Assembly: GCF_001625305.1 (NCBI RefSeq)
Contig: NW_017802379.1
Coordinates: 11,543,490 to 11,607,489, forward strand
DNA: 64,000 nt
Reading direction: 5' to 3'
Source: Branchiostoma belcheri
Taxonomy: Eukaryota > Chordata > Leptocardii > Amphioxiformes > Branchiostomatidae
The first letter of the stretch is position 1. Each line of letters opens with the position of its first letter. Under the pieces are notes generated by a model. It saw only the letters and a program-made list of their open reading frames with translations, was not told the DNA's origin and ran no database searches. Below are positions 46,388 through 57,879 of this stretch, in pieces. The position numbers and the translations under genes are program-made.

Positions 46388-47095
46388 GATTGATATGCAA
46401 ATAAAGTGAAGACAAATTTTTTGGAAGTCGAAAATGGAACAAAAGTCAGACAAGTCATTAGACAAGATAATGCAAATTAGCCAGAAAGGTCCTGTTATAC
46501 AGGACAGGAGCTTAAGTGTTGTCTGTCCTCGGGGCTGGGAGTGCCAAAATCAAGTGCCGGAGAGATCGACCCGTAGCCCCCCTTCCCTGTTAAGGGTGGG
46601 GTTGTACATTCTTTCATATATTGCCTCTTTAACACCCCGTTCCCACCAGCGTGTTTCGCGATCTAAAATATCCGTGGACTCAAGTTTGAAAGAGTGACCC
46701 TGGTTATGTTTTAGGTGGTGGGAACGGGGTGATAAAGAGGCAATATATGAAAGAATGTACAACCCACCCTTAACAGGGAATTCGGCGCTCCCAGCCCCGA
46801 GGATAGACAACACTTAAGCTCATGTTCTGTAAAACAGGAGCTTTCTGACTAATTTGCATTATCTTGTCTTGACTTTTGTTCCATTTTCGACTTCCAAAAA
46901 ATTTGTCTTCACTTTATTTGCATATCAATCAATAGGTTGTGCTTATAAACCTGCATTTCCCCTCAGGTCTCTCAGTCACTGACGAAAGCTAGTGGATACT
47001 AGCTGAAACGTCTGACATTTTCAAAATCATATCCAGTTGCTTGAGTAACTGCTTTTTGGCGTATCGTATTACCTGGACGTCTAACCTTCATCGAC
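46388..47095. mobile_element. Penelope-like element 3' remnant, second copy
   Basis: Same inverted pair as at 41.15 kb, with LESTDILDRETRWWERGVKE in the minus strand and the CTGACGA/GAAAC hairpin near 46978-47010 on the plus strand. It was duplicated with the surrounding segment. Confidence 0.7.
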
Positions 47096-47592
47096 GTAGT
47101 TCGGGAAATGGTTCTGACATGGTTAGGGTATGGTCGGCACAAAACGAAGACGCGGCCTAAATCTGGTCAGACTGCTCCCTAACACCAGCCGAAAGTTTTT
47201 GTGGGTGATCTGCCGGTGTTCGGGCACGCAATTCGGGAAAGGTTAGCCTCCTGTGCAGGCTCCGGGCGGGTGGGAATTTTAATATAGCGTTTTGTAGAGT
47301 TTTTAACGCGTTCTTTTGATAGCCGGCCATCCTACAACCAGCCGCCAGAGAAGGTTGCATTCCGCCTACAAAACGCTGTATCAAAATTCCCACCCGCCCC
47401 GAGCCTTCACAGGAGGCTAGGAGAGGGTCTTGAATGTGTGACAGGGGCATAACATGCCAAATAGCATGTAAACAACGCCTGTACGGAGGTGCATGAAAAA
47501 AGTGCGGTTTAAACGATCAAAACCTACGTATGATGCGGTAAGGAGAGTTCAAATGTAACACAGAGTAGGAAACAAAAATATATGGCATATAC

Positions 47593-47715
47593 CTTGTGTT
47601 GTTCTGGCAAGTCACTGTCAAATTCCGACTTCTGCCTTTTGCTGAGCCCCAATCTGAAGTGACGACACCTGCACAACAGCAGGCGGCTGAAAAACTCGTT
47701 TGGAGCATAAAGGGA
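47593..47715 (-). promoter_or_regulatory. Promoter/5'UTR-exon module copy f
   Basis: Minus strand: CAACACAAG then donor GTATATGCC at 47592; TGACG and GGCGGCT motifs as in copy d. Confidence 0.4.
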
Positions 47716-49139
47716 CTCATTCAGGCGAATCCCCGCCTTTACCTTTGACCGTCCTTAGGGCTATAAAACCCGATTCAATGCACTGTATACACAGTAAATA
47801 CGGACAGGGCTTGTAATCTTACTAAAAGAAAATACATTTAGCAAACGTCGCTTAACAGGCGTACATTAGAAGGACCATTTTGAAAAGATTCAAATGATTA
47901 AGTAGAGCAGTACTACATGTGCTGTTTTTTTCTTTCTTTCTCCGTTTGAAGACGTTGGTATGCCCCCACCCTTGTCTCACACCTGACTTAATAAATTTAA
48001 TTACAGTCCTTCGGGGGTGCTGTTTAGAGACTTGTGTCAAGTTGTGAATAGGTAACCACTGTGGCTAAAATTGCACTAAATTGCACTCTAGAAAAATTAG
48101 TGTACTATAGTCAAAGTACAGTTTGGTACAGTGACCTAATGAGAAATACTTCGTATACTGAGAATAACGTCGGGCACGCAGCTGTCGGTTTTACAAGCTG
48201 TTTGGTTGTTACTTTCCGCAAGGGGGAGTCATTGAAAAACACCACCTGAACCATTCTATGAGCCAAATAGCTATATATATAGGTGCGGTTTTTGGCAGGT
48301 AGCCACAGTAGTAGTCTTCTGTCTACATCTCAGAAACCAAGGATAATGGTAAATGTGACCTTGAACAATAATTTTTTTTTTCGTTTTTCTGATCTCTCTT
48401 GCGTCACAGATGCCTAAAATATATTTGCTTTCGTCAGAAAGGTATGTTTTCGGTCTGGGCCAAGTGGAGCAGTTGTGGTGTGTGTACGCATGTACTCTAA
48501 CGTAATAACTGGCTTTTTTGGATGCATTTTATTTTTTGCATGTAGATAGCTATTGTGGGACTGTCGTTCAATTTCTGGCTTTGCCGTATCGGACTTTTTG
48601 TGCATGTGGTGATTGTGAGCGTACAACATAGCTCGATATTTCGTGAATGGATCTTAATGATATTAGGTAGATGAGCAGCAGTTATAAAGGACTCGGACAC
48701 CCCGGTATTTGTGGACGCACTCGGGGACCAGGGCAGGTGGGAAACACATACCTTTAATGCATGCTTCATTACATGTAAAGTATACGTAATTTTGTCACTG
48801 ATCACCTTTTCTCACAAAGCGAGATACCAAATCCAGTGCAGGTCGAAAAAAAAAGCCTGTCAATTTACCGTTAAGCGTTGCCGACCGTCCTGAATTTACC
48901 GTTAAGCGTTATCGGCCCTGCTGAATTTACCGTCAACCGTTGCCATGACCCCGCATGCAGACCCTCATAAAGTGCAAAAAAGTTTATGTCTAAATTGCTG
49001 CAGAGAGTTGTGTATTTTGGATTTTCCATAATCACTACACTTGGATTTTTAACAAGCGATCGCCACATCCATTTGCTTGTATACACCATTATTACTAAAG
49101 ACACCTACTGTAACTGCTTATATACCTACAAATTACAGT

Positions 49140-49860
49140 AGACATCTGCATATATACACAAGCATTATAGTAGAAATGTAACAGTTTATTGTAGACATCT
49201 AAAGATCTCTAAAGATTATATACCTCAGCATTACTGTAGAAATCTACAGTATATATACCTCAGCATTACTGTAGACATGTACAGTTTATATACATCAGCA
49301 TTAGTGTAGACATGTACAGTTTATATACCTCAGCATTACTGTAGACATGTACAGTTTATATACCTCAGTATTACTGTAGACATGTACAGTTTATATACCT
49401 CAGCATTACTGTAGACATGTACAGTTTATATACCTCAGCATTACTGTAGACATGTACAGTTAATATACCTTAACATTACTGTAGACACGTACAGTTTATA
49501 TACCTCAGCATTACTGTAGACATGTACAGTTTATATACCTCAGCATTACTGTAGACATGTACAGTTTATATACCTCAGCAATACTTCAGACATGTACAGT
49601 TTATATACCTCAGCATTACTGTAGACATGTACAGTTTATATACCTCAACATTACTGTAAACATGTACAGTTTATAAACCTCAGCATTACTGTAGACATGT
49701 ACAGTTTATATACCTCAGCATTACTCTAGACATGTACAGTTTATATACCTCAGCATTACTGTAGACATGTGCAGTTTATATACCCCAGCATTACTGAGAC
49801 ATGTACAGTTTATATACCTCAGCATTACTGTAGACATGCACAGCTTATATATTTCTGTAA
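49140..49860 (+). repeat. 35-bp minisatellite with palindromic core
   Basis: The unit is ACAGTTTATATACCTCAGCA then TTACTGTAGACATGT, repeated head to tail roughly 17-20 times with few changes. Across unit junctions ACTGTA-GACATG-TACAGT is an inverted repeat. Units are contiguous with no spacers, so it is not a CRISPR-like array. Confidence 0.9.
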
Positions 49861-49944
49861 ACAACTACGGCTTATGTAGCATAGAAATGTTTAGATATAT
49901 TTTAGCAGCATGATTTAACAGTATATTGAATCTGTGGTAATGTT

Positions 49945-50937
49945 TTAGCTTTCAAAAGAGTGAAATGGTTTAATGCCTTTGGTTTGTTTGAAAGTGTTGT
50001 ATACGTCTTGCTTTGCATCGTCCGAGTCAACATGAAGGTAGAGGGCGAGGAGGATGCAGCCCACAACAAGAAGCAGCAGCACCAGTACACTCGTCACGCA
50101 GAGGACTACCTTCTGACGATTCATATTTACTTCCCTTCGTTCTCTCTGTAGGAAGAGCATGCAAAAGAAAACTAGACATTAACAAAAAATTTTTAAAGCT
50201 TAACTTTAATTCCCAAGCATATCTTTTGGTGGGGGTAAGACAGTATCAAATTGGCCAGTCCGAGTGTAACCATTTCCCCATGGTGGCCTTACCCCACCAA
50301 AAGATCTGCTTGGAGATTAAACTTCACCTGGTTTAGCACAACAAACCATTGCATTGTTTATTCTTAATGCCAAATGCATTTATATGTATGTTGCGCAGCC
50401 TCTTCTTCTGCTATATAATGTAATCCAACATCACAGGGTGTCTACTACAGCACACGTTACCATGTTGACAGACGTGTGGTCCAGGTTATTGACATCATTT
50501 GTTTGAAACTGAGAAAGAAGATGAAGGAGTAGAAAAAGAAGAAACCAAACAAAACAATTGTTTTTTTTTCTTATACGAGGGTTAATATGAAAATATATCT
50601 TAGGGCACATCATAAGCACATTGGGTGATTATTATCTGAGTATATAATTGACAATCATTATGGCACAGATTTACAATCAACAGTCGTTATCAATGGGTTG
50701 TTAATTTGTCCTGAAAAACCACAACTAAGATCCCGGAAAGAGTACACCTTAACCCAGAAGTAAATATATGTGGCATTTTATATAAAAGCCGTGAGACGTT
50801 GCCCATACCAAACACGCAATAAATCAACAATTAAAAAAAAAAATGCCAACCTTGATAGCATTGATCTCAATCGGAGCAAGTCCTCCGGGCAGCAAATCGT
50901 TTGGTGGAAGAGCCTTTTCTTCGTCAAAATTCGCCAT
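49945..50937 (-). CDS. Candidate two-exon single-pass membrane protein, 95 aa
   Basis: Exon 1 at 50937-50851 encodes 29 residues (MANFDEEKALPPNDLLPGGL onward), and its donor is GTTGGC, which is weak. Exon 2 at 50145-49945 follows acceptor CTACAG, in phase, and encodes RERREVNMNRQK, then a hydrophobic helix (VVLCVTSVLVLLLLVVGCIL), HVDSDDAKQDVY and a stop. Basic residues before the helix predict a type II orientation with cytoplasmic N terminus. I do not recognise the family. It may be the 5' end of a longer gene whose rest was lost, since the minisatellite begins 80 bp further on. An alternative start is MNRQK within exon 2. Confidence 0.45.
50205..50322. repeat. Degraded copy of the 52.7 kb hairpin MITE
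   Basis: It has TCTTTTGGTGGGGGTAAGAC and CAGTATCAAATTGGCCAGTC on the left, and only the outer half of the right arm (CCACCAAAAGATCTGCTTGG). Confidence 0.7.
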
Positions 50938-51019
50938 GTTTTATCTATTGGGAAGAGAAGCCTGAAGTTTAGAAACATTGCAACCAAAATAGGCATTACC
51001 CACATTTCTATAAGAATCT

Positions 51020-52700
51020 ATTAAAATATGATTACCGCTGACTTATTCCCAACAACCAGCAAACAAAACCTTAATCGTGGCTTAACCCCAGACCACTCGC
51101 GAATGTTTTTAACTGTTTTAACATTCAGCAATCTTGTGCTGCCTAACAGTAGCCGACCTCGCCGAACACCAGACAACAATAGCCGACTTCGCTCCCGACC
51201 TACTCCCAACTATGGTCGGGGGAGTTCGGCTATGTTCCGGAGGTCATATTCTGCTACGTGAAGAACAATCATAATTTGTTTTAAAAAATCGACAAAAGGT
51301 AAAAAAGCTCCCCAATAAAAGAATCAACAACAAATATATTAATGCCACACTACAAAACACATTTAATCAAATGTAAACACAATGATCCTACCTGCTCAAA
51401 GCACAATACTTAATACCTCCGTCTAAGTTGGTGTCACCAGCTTAATGAGGAAAAGTCAAACTAGTAAGGTGCATATCCAACCTGTGTAGGCATAATTACC
51501 GGGTATTATTAGGCGCTTCACTTACCACGAATAAAGCTATGCCAGTTTGCTTCAAGGAAACAAAGCACCAATCTTTAGTAATTGAACTAAAAATAGGCAT
51601 GACAGTCACAGTTTCCGGCATTGGGACGTATAGGGGGATCCCCATGACGTCACACGTATCTAAACCCCCCGCCATACATTCTGAACCTTCCCCTGATTAC
51701 CAACCAAGGTCGGGAGTAGTTTTACCAGACTTAGGCCACGCCTACCTTTTCATACGAGTTGAATCGAAGGCAAGTTGAGATAATTTTGAGTCAAATTTGA
51801 ACACCGAGCACTACAGACCTAACTCCCAAACGCCAGCTAAGCTAACCAATGAGGTTAGTACAAGACTGATATTAAACCTCCTTGAGCTAAACTATGACCA
51901 AACATACCATGTTTTAAACACGATCTAATCATATCCATTGTTGGTGGGGGAGGGATGTGTGTACGGGAGACGACATCCGGGTATGAGTGGGAGGGAATCG
52001 AGTGTGTTGATACAAGGTCATTTAAAAAGAAGCTGTTACGTTTAGAGTCGTCATCAAAAGGCTTAGATTCTCGTCCTATTCTGACACATTTACTTTATCT
52101 GCAAGCGACTACATCGACTAAAAGGAACATTGGCCTGACTACGTTGCCATTTTGCCATTACGTGACGAGACAGGAGTGTGTATATGAATGAACCCCTGAG
52201 GCGTACAGGGAGGTCACCTGTGACGTCACGCAGGCGCGCGTCCTCGACAAGGTTCAAAGGTCAGGGCTATCAGGCTGTAGTATTGATCGAGGTAGCATGA
52301 CAAAGTTTCCGGCCTATGGAGATTTCTATAGTTAAGAACCCCAAAGTGACCTACAGAACTTGAATATGTTTGAGGTCAAGGAATAATGTACAAAATATGT
52401 GAAAATGGGCTAAAGTTTGTCAGCTAGGTAACTCCTGAAACAATCTTTTCAAAACCGCCATGCAGAAGGTCATAGAACTGCAGCACTAGGCTGTGGCAGT
52501 ATCAAGGCGCAAATCTACGCTAACCGAACAAAGATCAGTCTCAAATCTGACGTATTCCTCTACCCTGTACCACAGTAGCCGCCTTGCTGTCGTACACACA
52601 AGAATCGTTGCGCCTTTCATAAGTATACGCCGACCTACTTTGTGCCCGTACTACTTTTGACTACGGGGTTTGCCCATAAATACTATGTGGTGCATTACCT
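51020..52700. other. No recognisable gene
   Basis: No coding exon was identified. The part at 52.35-52.69 kb is a diverged duplicate of 36.33-36.72 kb (shared GTACAAAATATGTGA, AGGCGCAAATCTACGC-type and CGGGGTTTGCCCATAAATAC stretches). Confidence 0.5.
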
Positions 52701-52716
52701 TGACGTCGCAGGACAC

Positions 52717-52843
52717 AATCTCCAAGCAGATCTTTTGGTGGGGGTAAGACAGTATCAAATTGGCCAGTCTGTAACCATTTCCCCACACAGACTGGCCAAT
52801 TTGATACTGTCTTACCCCCACCAAAAGATCTGCTTGGAGATTA
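52717..52843. mobile_element. Hairpin MITE with 9-bp target duplication
   Basis: Arms of about 56 bp (starting AATCTCCAAGCAGATCTTTT, ending AAAAGATCTGCTTGGAGATT) are almost perfectly complementary around AACCATTTCCCC. GCAGGACAC flanks both sides (52708-52716, 52844-52852). An 8-9 bp duplication points to hAT- or MULE-type mobilisation. Confidence 0.85.
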
Positions 52844-53509
52844 GCAGGACACAATGTTTATGGACAAACCCCAAAGGAGATGTTTGAGCCAATATAATTC
52901 GAATTAGGATATTTTAGAATCTCGACCTAGTACGGTGCGTCGGCTGCATTTCACATGACTCCCACAATGTGCCAAATAAAGGTTGATAAAAAAAAGGCAA
53001 CAATCATACATAGTAGTCACTGTTCTTTTTAATACAAAAGACGCGTCTATTGTAATTTACAGGTGCATCTATCCAACATTTGTTAAGTGACATCAAATGT
53101 GAGTAACAAATCCAAAAGACATTTGTCTTGATACCTTGTGCAGTGAATTATGTGCAATCCTAGTTGTGAATGTGCGTAAAAACACTTGATAAAGTGAAAT
53201 TAACTCTACTAGTCGTGTTGTTTTTAACAGTTATTAATAATATATGTTCGCTTTATAAATTCAAAGATTACATGTTTATCCTTACATATCTCATTTATCT
53301 GAAGAATTTTCCAAATAAAAAAAAAATGTAAAAATGTTCTTGGGTTTTGTTGCATATTTAGCCTTTGGCATCTTTTCGAATTAGAATATTAACTTAAATG
53401 TTTCACAAAATTCCCTGAACTGGTATACGTAGTCTATTTTTACGTATTAAAAAAAACAATATTTGATAATTCCACAGATACAGTCTATTATGACAGACTT
53501 AGTGATCCC

Positions 53510-54661
53510 TTAGCTTAACTGTGAGTCCGGTGTGTCCCTATGGAGCGTGTCCAGTGCATTACCGGACCCTCCCAGTGCAGTTAGCGCGGCATCATTCTGC
53601 TTCTCCAGCGCTCTGCTCTGTTCTATTGCACGAAGGCGTTCCAACACGGCCTCTTCTCTTTCCCGGATCGCCTTGTTCATCTCCCGTATAGCTGCGTCTC
53701 GGTCTTTCTTGGCTTCCGTCATTTCTTTTTCCATCCTGTTCCTCTCTGACACTGCCTGGACTTTCTCGCTGACGGACTCGTCGCGCGTTCTTTCTGACTC
53801 TTCCTTGTCAGCCAGCGCCTTGACCATGACGGAGTTGTATCTCTCCTTCTCTTTTTGTGCGGCTGTTTTTTCTTTCAGGAAGATGTCACGATCTCTCGCT
53901 GCAGAGATAAGCTCGGCTTGCATTCTCTCCCTCTCGGCAACAGCTTCGTTCTTTTCCTTCACGGCGCGGTTTCGCTCCGCCACGGCGACATCTCTCTCCG
54001 AGAGGGCGTTAGCCAGCACGCGGTTCTCCTGCCACGCCTGGTCTTTTGACCGCAGCGCTTCGTCTCTCTCCCGCCTGAGGTCGTCTTTGTCCCGTACCGC
54101 CGCTTCCCTTGCCCGATCGTAGCTCTGCTTCTCCCTCTTTGCTGTCTCCTCCGCGCTGAACGCCATGTCTCGCTCTCGGCGTAGCTCGTCTTTCTCAAAC
54201 CCCAGCTTCCTCAACTCTTTCTCCAACGTATCGACCTGTAGGAGTGTCATCCGCTTGTCCCTGACTGCTTCATCTCTTTGTGAATCCGAAGCCTCCTTCT
54301 GTCTGCGCGTCGACTGCAGCTCTTTCTCTAGATCTGCGATCTTCTGCTCCAGATCTTCCTGAAGTGCGATCATACGATCAATGAGGGATCCTCGTTCTTC
54401 TTTGATGTCGTCGTCGAGTTTTCTCTTCAACTCTTTGAGTCTCCGCTTTAGGATTTGTTTCTCTTCTTTGGTGATGTGAGCAGACTTGGACTTCTCTGTT
54501 TTGGTAGAAGAAACAAGTGATACAATGAGAATATGGTCACCAGCTACGTAGTTGACAGTTGCAAAAAACGTACAAAGAAACATACAGAAAACCAAATGCT
54601 TGGATAAAAATAAAGAGATAGTAAACATATGGCGTAAAAGACATTTTTGTATGCGTTCCAA
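53510..54661 (-). CDS. Coiled-coil protein, 383 aa
   Basis: An uninterrupted frame. Residues 1-50 contain a hydrophobic stretch (LFLSKHLVFCMFLCTFFATV) that could be a signal peptide or anchor. From about residue 55 to 360 the sequence is a highly charged continuous coiled coil rich in E, K and R, with loose repeats such as RDEAVRDK, ERNRAVKEKNEAVAERER and REREEAVLER. The end is glycine-containing and non-helical (LGGSGNALDTL). An alternative is that the coil begins at a splice acceptor at 54497-54496 (CTACCAAAACAG) and the hydrophobic leader is intron. Codon pattern and length argue for a real gene. I cannot name it, and coiled coils give little functional information. The long plus-strand frame opposite is a shadow. 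Confidence 0.65.
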   Translation of the reverse strand: MERIQKCLLRHMFTISLFLSKHLVFCMFLCTFFATVNYVAGDHILIVSLVSSTKTEKSKSAHITKEEKQILKRRLKELKRKLDDDIKEERGSLIDRMIALQEDLEQKIADLEKELQSTRRQKEASDSQRDEAVRDKRMTLLQVDTLEKELRKLGFEKDELRRERDMAFSAEETAKREKQSYDRAREAAVRDKDDLRRERDEALRSKDQAWQENRVLANALSERDVAVAERNRAVKEKNEAVAERERMQAELISAARDRDIFLKEKTAAQKEKERYNSVMVKALADKEESERTRDESVSEKVQAVSERNRMEKEMTEAKKDRDAAIREMNKAIREREEAVLERLRAIEQSRALEKQNDAALTALGGSGNALDTLHRDTPDSQLS

Positions 54662-54832
54662 ATACTTGTCGGCGCCTTTATTTATTGTAAATCAACTAAT
54701 ATACTTTAATTAGTTTAAACAGTGCACTCCTAGGACTTTACCATAATTTTGTATATATGTTTAAAGGCATTCCAGTTTTTGTAATTGTTTTACTTCGACT
54801 TTTCCAAAGCATTGGACAATGAAATCTCTTAA

Positions 54833-55815
54833 CCCTAAACAGTACACCTGGGGTCCGCGCGGACCCCAGCACTATATATTCTGTAATATTTTTTTTGTTT
54901 CTAAAGATTTTTTTCTGAAATTTTAGGTAATTGTCACCCACAAAGTTGTCTCTCAATACAGTGCAGAAAACTCCGTTTCTACAATTTATAAAAAAAATTA
55001 TATCTGATTTTCTTTTGGGGTCCGCGCGGACCCCAGCCGGCTTTCGATCATAATGGATACACTGGCGTTCTTATACATTACCTTATTTCCGTTTTTATAT
55101 GTTTTTATACACTCATCGTATGTCTACCAAGTTTTCAGAGAATGGTGTAGTAATAGAATTAAATTTTAATAACTTTGGTGTAATTATTTCGTCATATGAC
55201 GTCAGAGCTAATAATATAGTCCGCCATATTGGATTTTGACCAATGACGTCATCAAATTAGCATATTCTATGCATATGAAATGATTTAACTTATATTTAAT
55301 TATGTAAGATGTTATTAATGTTAGAAAGGAAGTGTAATTTGACATAAACCCATATTTTTTATGTTTAAACCAAAATTACTGATATTTAAAAAAACTGCCC
55401 ATCAGAAACCCGTTGCCATGGTAACATACAAAAAATAATTAACTTACTAGTATTAAATTAATATAAACATTTTCCTAGATACATTTTAGAAAGGTCACCA
55501 AATTTGATGCTTCTAGGGTAAGCCGTTCAGGCGCTATCTGAGATTAAAGTTGGGCCTGAAAAGCCCTTTCTGTCTGAATAGGGCTTAAAAATTTGGTATT
55601 TCTTATTTTCTTCTTTTCTTCACCAAAAAATAAGAAAAGTTGAAAATGCATAATTTTTGTACGTAATGTGGACATAGAGGTTCACACATCACTTTGCAAA
55701 ACAATTAAGCTGGTAGCATGTTGACAATTTCTAAAATTAGCAAAAAACTGTTCTGGGGTCCGCGCGGACCCCAGGTGTACAGATTAATCAGTCCGGGAAG
55801 GTGTTCTCTTGAGGG
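54833..55815. mobile_element. Complete non-autonomous piggyBac-like element
   Basis: TTAA-CCCT at the left (54829-54836) and AGGG-TTAA at the right (55812-55819) are the piggyBac terminal signature. A 22-bp perfect palindrome (core GGTCCGCGCGGACC) lies subterminally on both sides, at about 54848 and 55753, with a related one near 55016. No transposase ORF is present. It stands just upstream of the coiled-coil gene. Confidence 0.8.
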
Positions 55816-55832
55816 TTAATTATTTAAATAAA

Positions 55833-56222
55833 TGGTTTTTATTGTCCAAACAGTACCCGTGCAGTCGCAGCCTTTATACGGCTGAATTGGTGCAGGGTAT
55901 CACATAATAATCAATACAAATCACAACAATTACAACAATCAAATAATACACATATTTGTTCCACAATCATTTTTGTGGAACTGTCGCAAGGGTCTGTGCG
56001 GCTGCCATTCGGCGCCACAAGGTGACCTCAATACGACTTTCCCCAACCGAAGTTAGGTACCCATTCACACCTGGGTGGAGTGAGGAAATTCGTGTGAAGT
56101 GCCTTTCCCAAGGGCACAACGTCGGGGCGCATGTTCAGACGTGTCCCGGGTACGACTCGGAATCGAACCCGGGTCTCCCGGTTCACAGTCGATTGCTCTA
56201 ACCACTACACCACCCGACGCCC
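55833..56222 (-). mobile_element. Full-length tRNA-derived SINE, minus strand
   Basis: Minus strand: GTCGGGTGGTGTAGTGGTTA, GGGTTCGATTCC, body with TTGTGCCCTTGGGAAAGGCA, and a tail after TTTGGACAATAAAAACC. Same family as 39.78 kb. It abuts the TTAA of the piggyBac-like element. Confidence 0.85.
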
Positions 56223-57417
56223 TTTATAAGTGGCATTATAGGTACTAGTATCTGGTGCATTGTTCATTGTGTCGAAAACTGGGACAACAACATTCCATAT
56301 CGAAGAATACTGTTATTATGAAAAAAAAAATCGATACAGAACAATTCATTTTGGGATGAGGACGGAAACGGACACATATACGCTGTACTTACTCCTAAGA
56401 AAATATCTGCCATTCTAGTTGAAATCAAGACTGTATCCTATGTCTTCACAGATTGCTATTCTCACAAACAATATATTTCAAGTGAAGTCAGCGAAGCTTA
56501 GATATAGATAGAGAAGAATAGAAAATCTAGGATGAATCTATCTATAAGTTATTCGAACAACAGCTTTCTTGCACCTGTAAGTGTCACACGTGATGTTTTG
56601 GCAGAATCGTGTCTAATCGCAGAGAATTCAGCTCTGGGTAATTATACTTGATGAACCGGTTTTGTTTTGCTGCATGCCAGCATTACAAAACGATCACTTA
56701 AATCTTTCTAAACAGGCGTTTCCATCATCAAACCTAAATCTCTACATTATCTGCCAATACCTAATAGAAGATCATATGCCTAGCTATAAAGTATTTCTTA
56801 AAGGCTGATGAAACACATAGCAACTTGTCAGGGAGTCGGTAGAATGTTGGGATTCGTTTAGAAAAGTGTCGGGCGGTCTGCGTTTTTTTAGGGTTGTTGG
56901 AAGTAGGTTAAAACATTCAAAACTCGGTTGAGCACAGGAGTAACCAATGTTCTTGTTCTAAAATGGTCTTTTGCGAATTTTAGACATCACTTAAAACGGT
57001 CAGAATGTTCTAAACCTTCCTCAAACTTTGGTTGGTTGGCAATCCGGGTCGAGGTTGGGAAAGATTCGGAAAGTGGGTCAGCGACTTGGCAGATTTAAAA
57101 CATTAAAAAAAAAACATACAGTGTCTTATTAGCCTTCTTTTTTAAAAAAAGTCTTACTGCCTTTTGAAATATTCTACGAAGACAAATAGTATGTAGAAAC
57201 AGGATGGATATCAAAATTTAGCAAAGTGAGATAAGAAACGGAACTGTTTACAGCTGCATGCACGTATGAAATTATAGGTTGACAAACAAGAACGCCTCTG
57301 TTGTTTAGACAAATACAATCTACTGTACACAACTGAGGGCGGTTAAAGCCAAGAAAACAGTATTAAAGATACGAAAAAAACCCTCCAAAGAATCGACGAT
57401 TTTTGGAACAATTTTAC

Positions 57418-57570
57418 CTGGTGTCGGCACACGGTCTCTTGAAAGACGACAAAACCCCACCCTGTTTTTTTTTTCTTCTGTCACGAGCTCTTAGCCCTAG
57501 TGACGTCACCTGACCACAATTGACGACGTCCTCGTCCTGTAATCAGGCGGCTAAACTCGATCCGATGACT
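57418..57570 (-). promoter_or_regulatory. Promoter/5'UTR-exon module copy g
   Basis: Minus strand: GCCGACACCAG then donor GTAAAAT at 57417. It has AGTGACGTCACCTG (CRE-like) and AATCAGGCGGCTAAACTCGA, nearly identical to copy a. It is the best candidate for the ancestral first exon of gene 2. Confidence 0.45.
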
Positions 57571-57879
57571 CTTTATTCTATACGTAATATGTTTTACAAC
57601 TTTGGGATCATTTTGTATTAAATTCCCACAGTACTTGTAGGTAAAATTTAATGTACGAAGCTGATAATTAAACAAAAAACAATTATCAGAGTATTTTGCG
57701 CCGTTTTTCGTCTATGTATTAGGAAACGAATTGTGACAACTAACTACTTACTTAAAATGTCCCTTTTGTCACTACTTTCATAGCAAATTACAGGTTGGTT
57801 CATCATCGGATACAAGTAGCACTGGGACATACAGTCTTATACAACATTTACACGTTACAAGTCTTCGTAAAATGGATAA

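Larger units (their letters stand above)
45757..48570. repeat. Segmental duplication, right copy
   Basis: Collinear with 40222-43380 (CTGTCAATCCCCTCCCGGTT at both starts). It lacks the MITE found in the left copy. No coding gene is seen. Confidence 0.85.

Noticed and set aside
49140-49860. CRISPR-like array
   Set aside because: Repeats are contiguous 35-bp units with no spacers, in animal DNA; this is a minisatellite.
53532-54122. 196-aa plus-strand ORF opposite the coiled-coil gene
   Set aside because: Serine/arginine-rich antisense shadow of a GA-rich coiled-coil coding strand; no domain or splice evidence.
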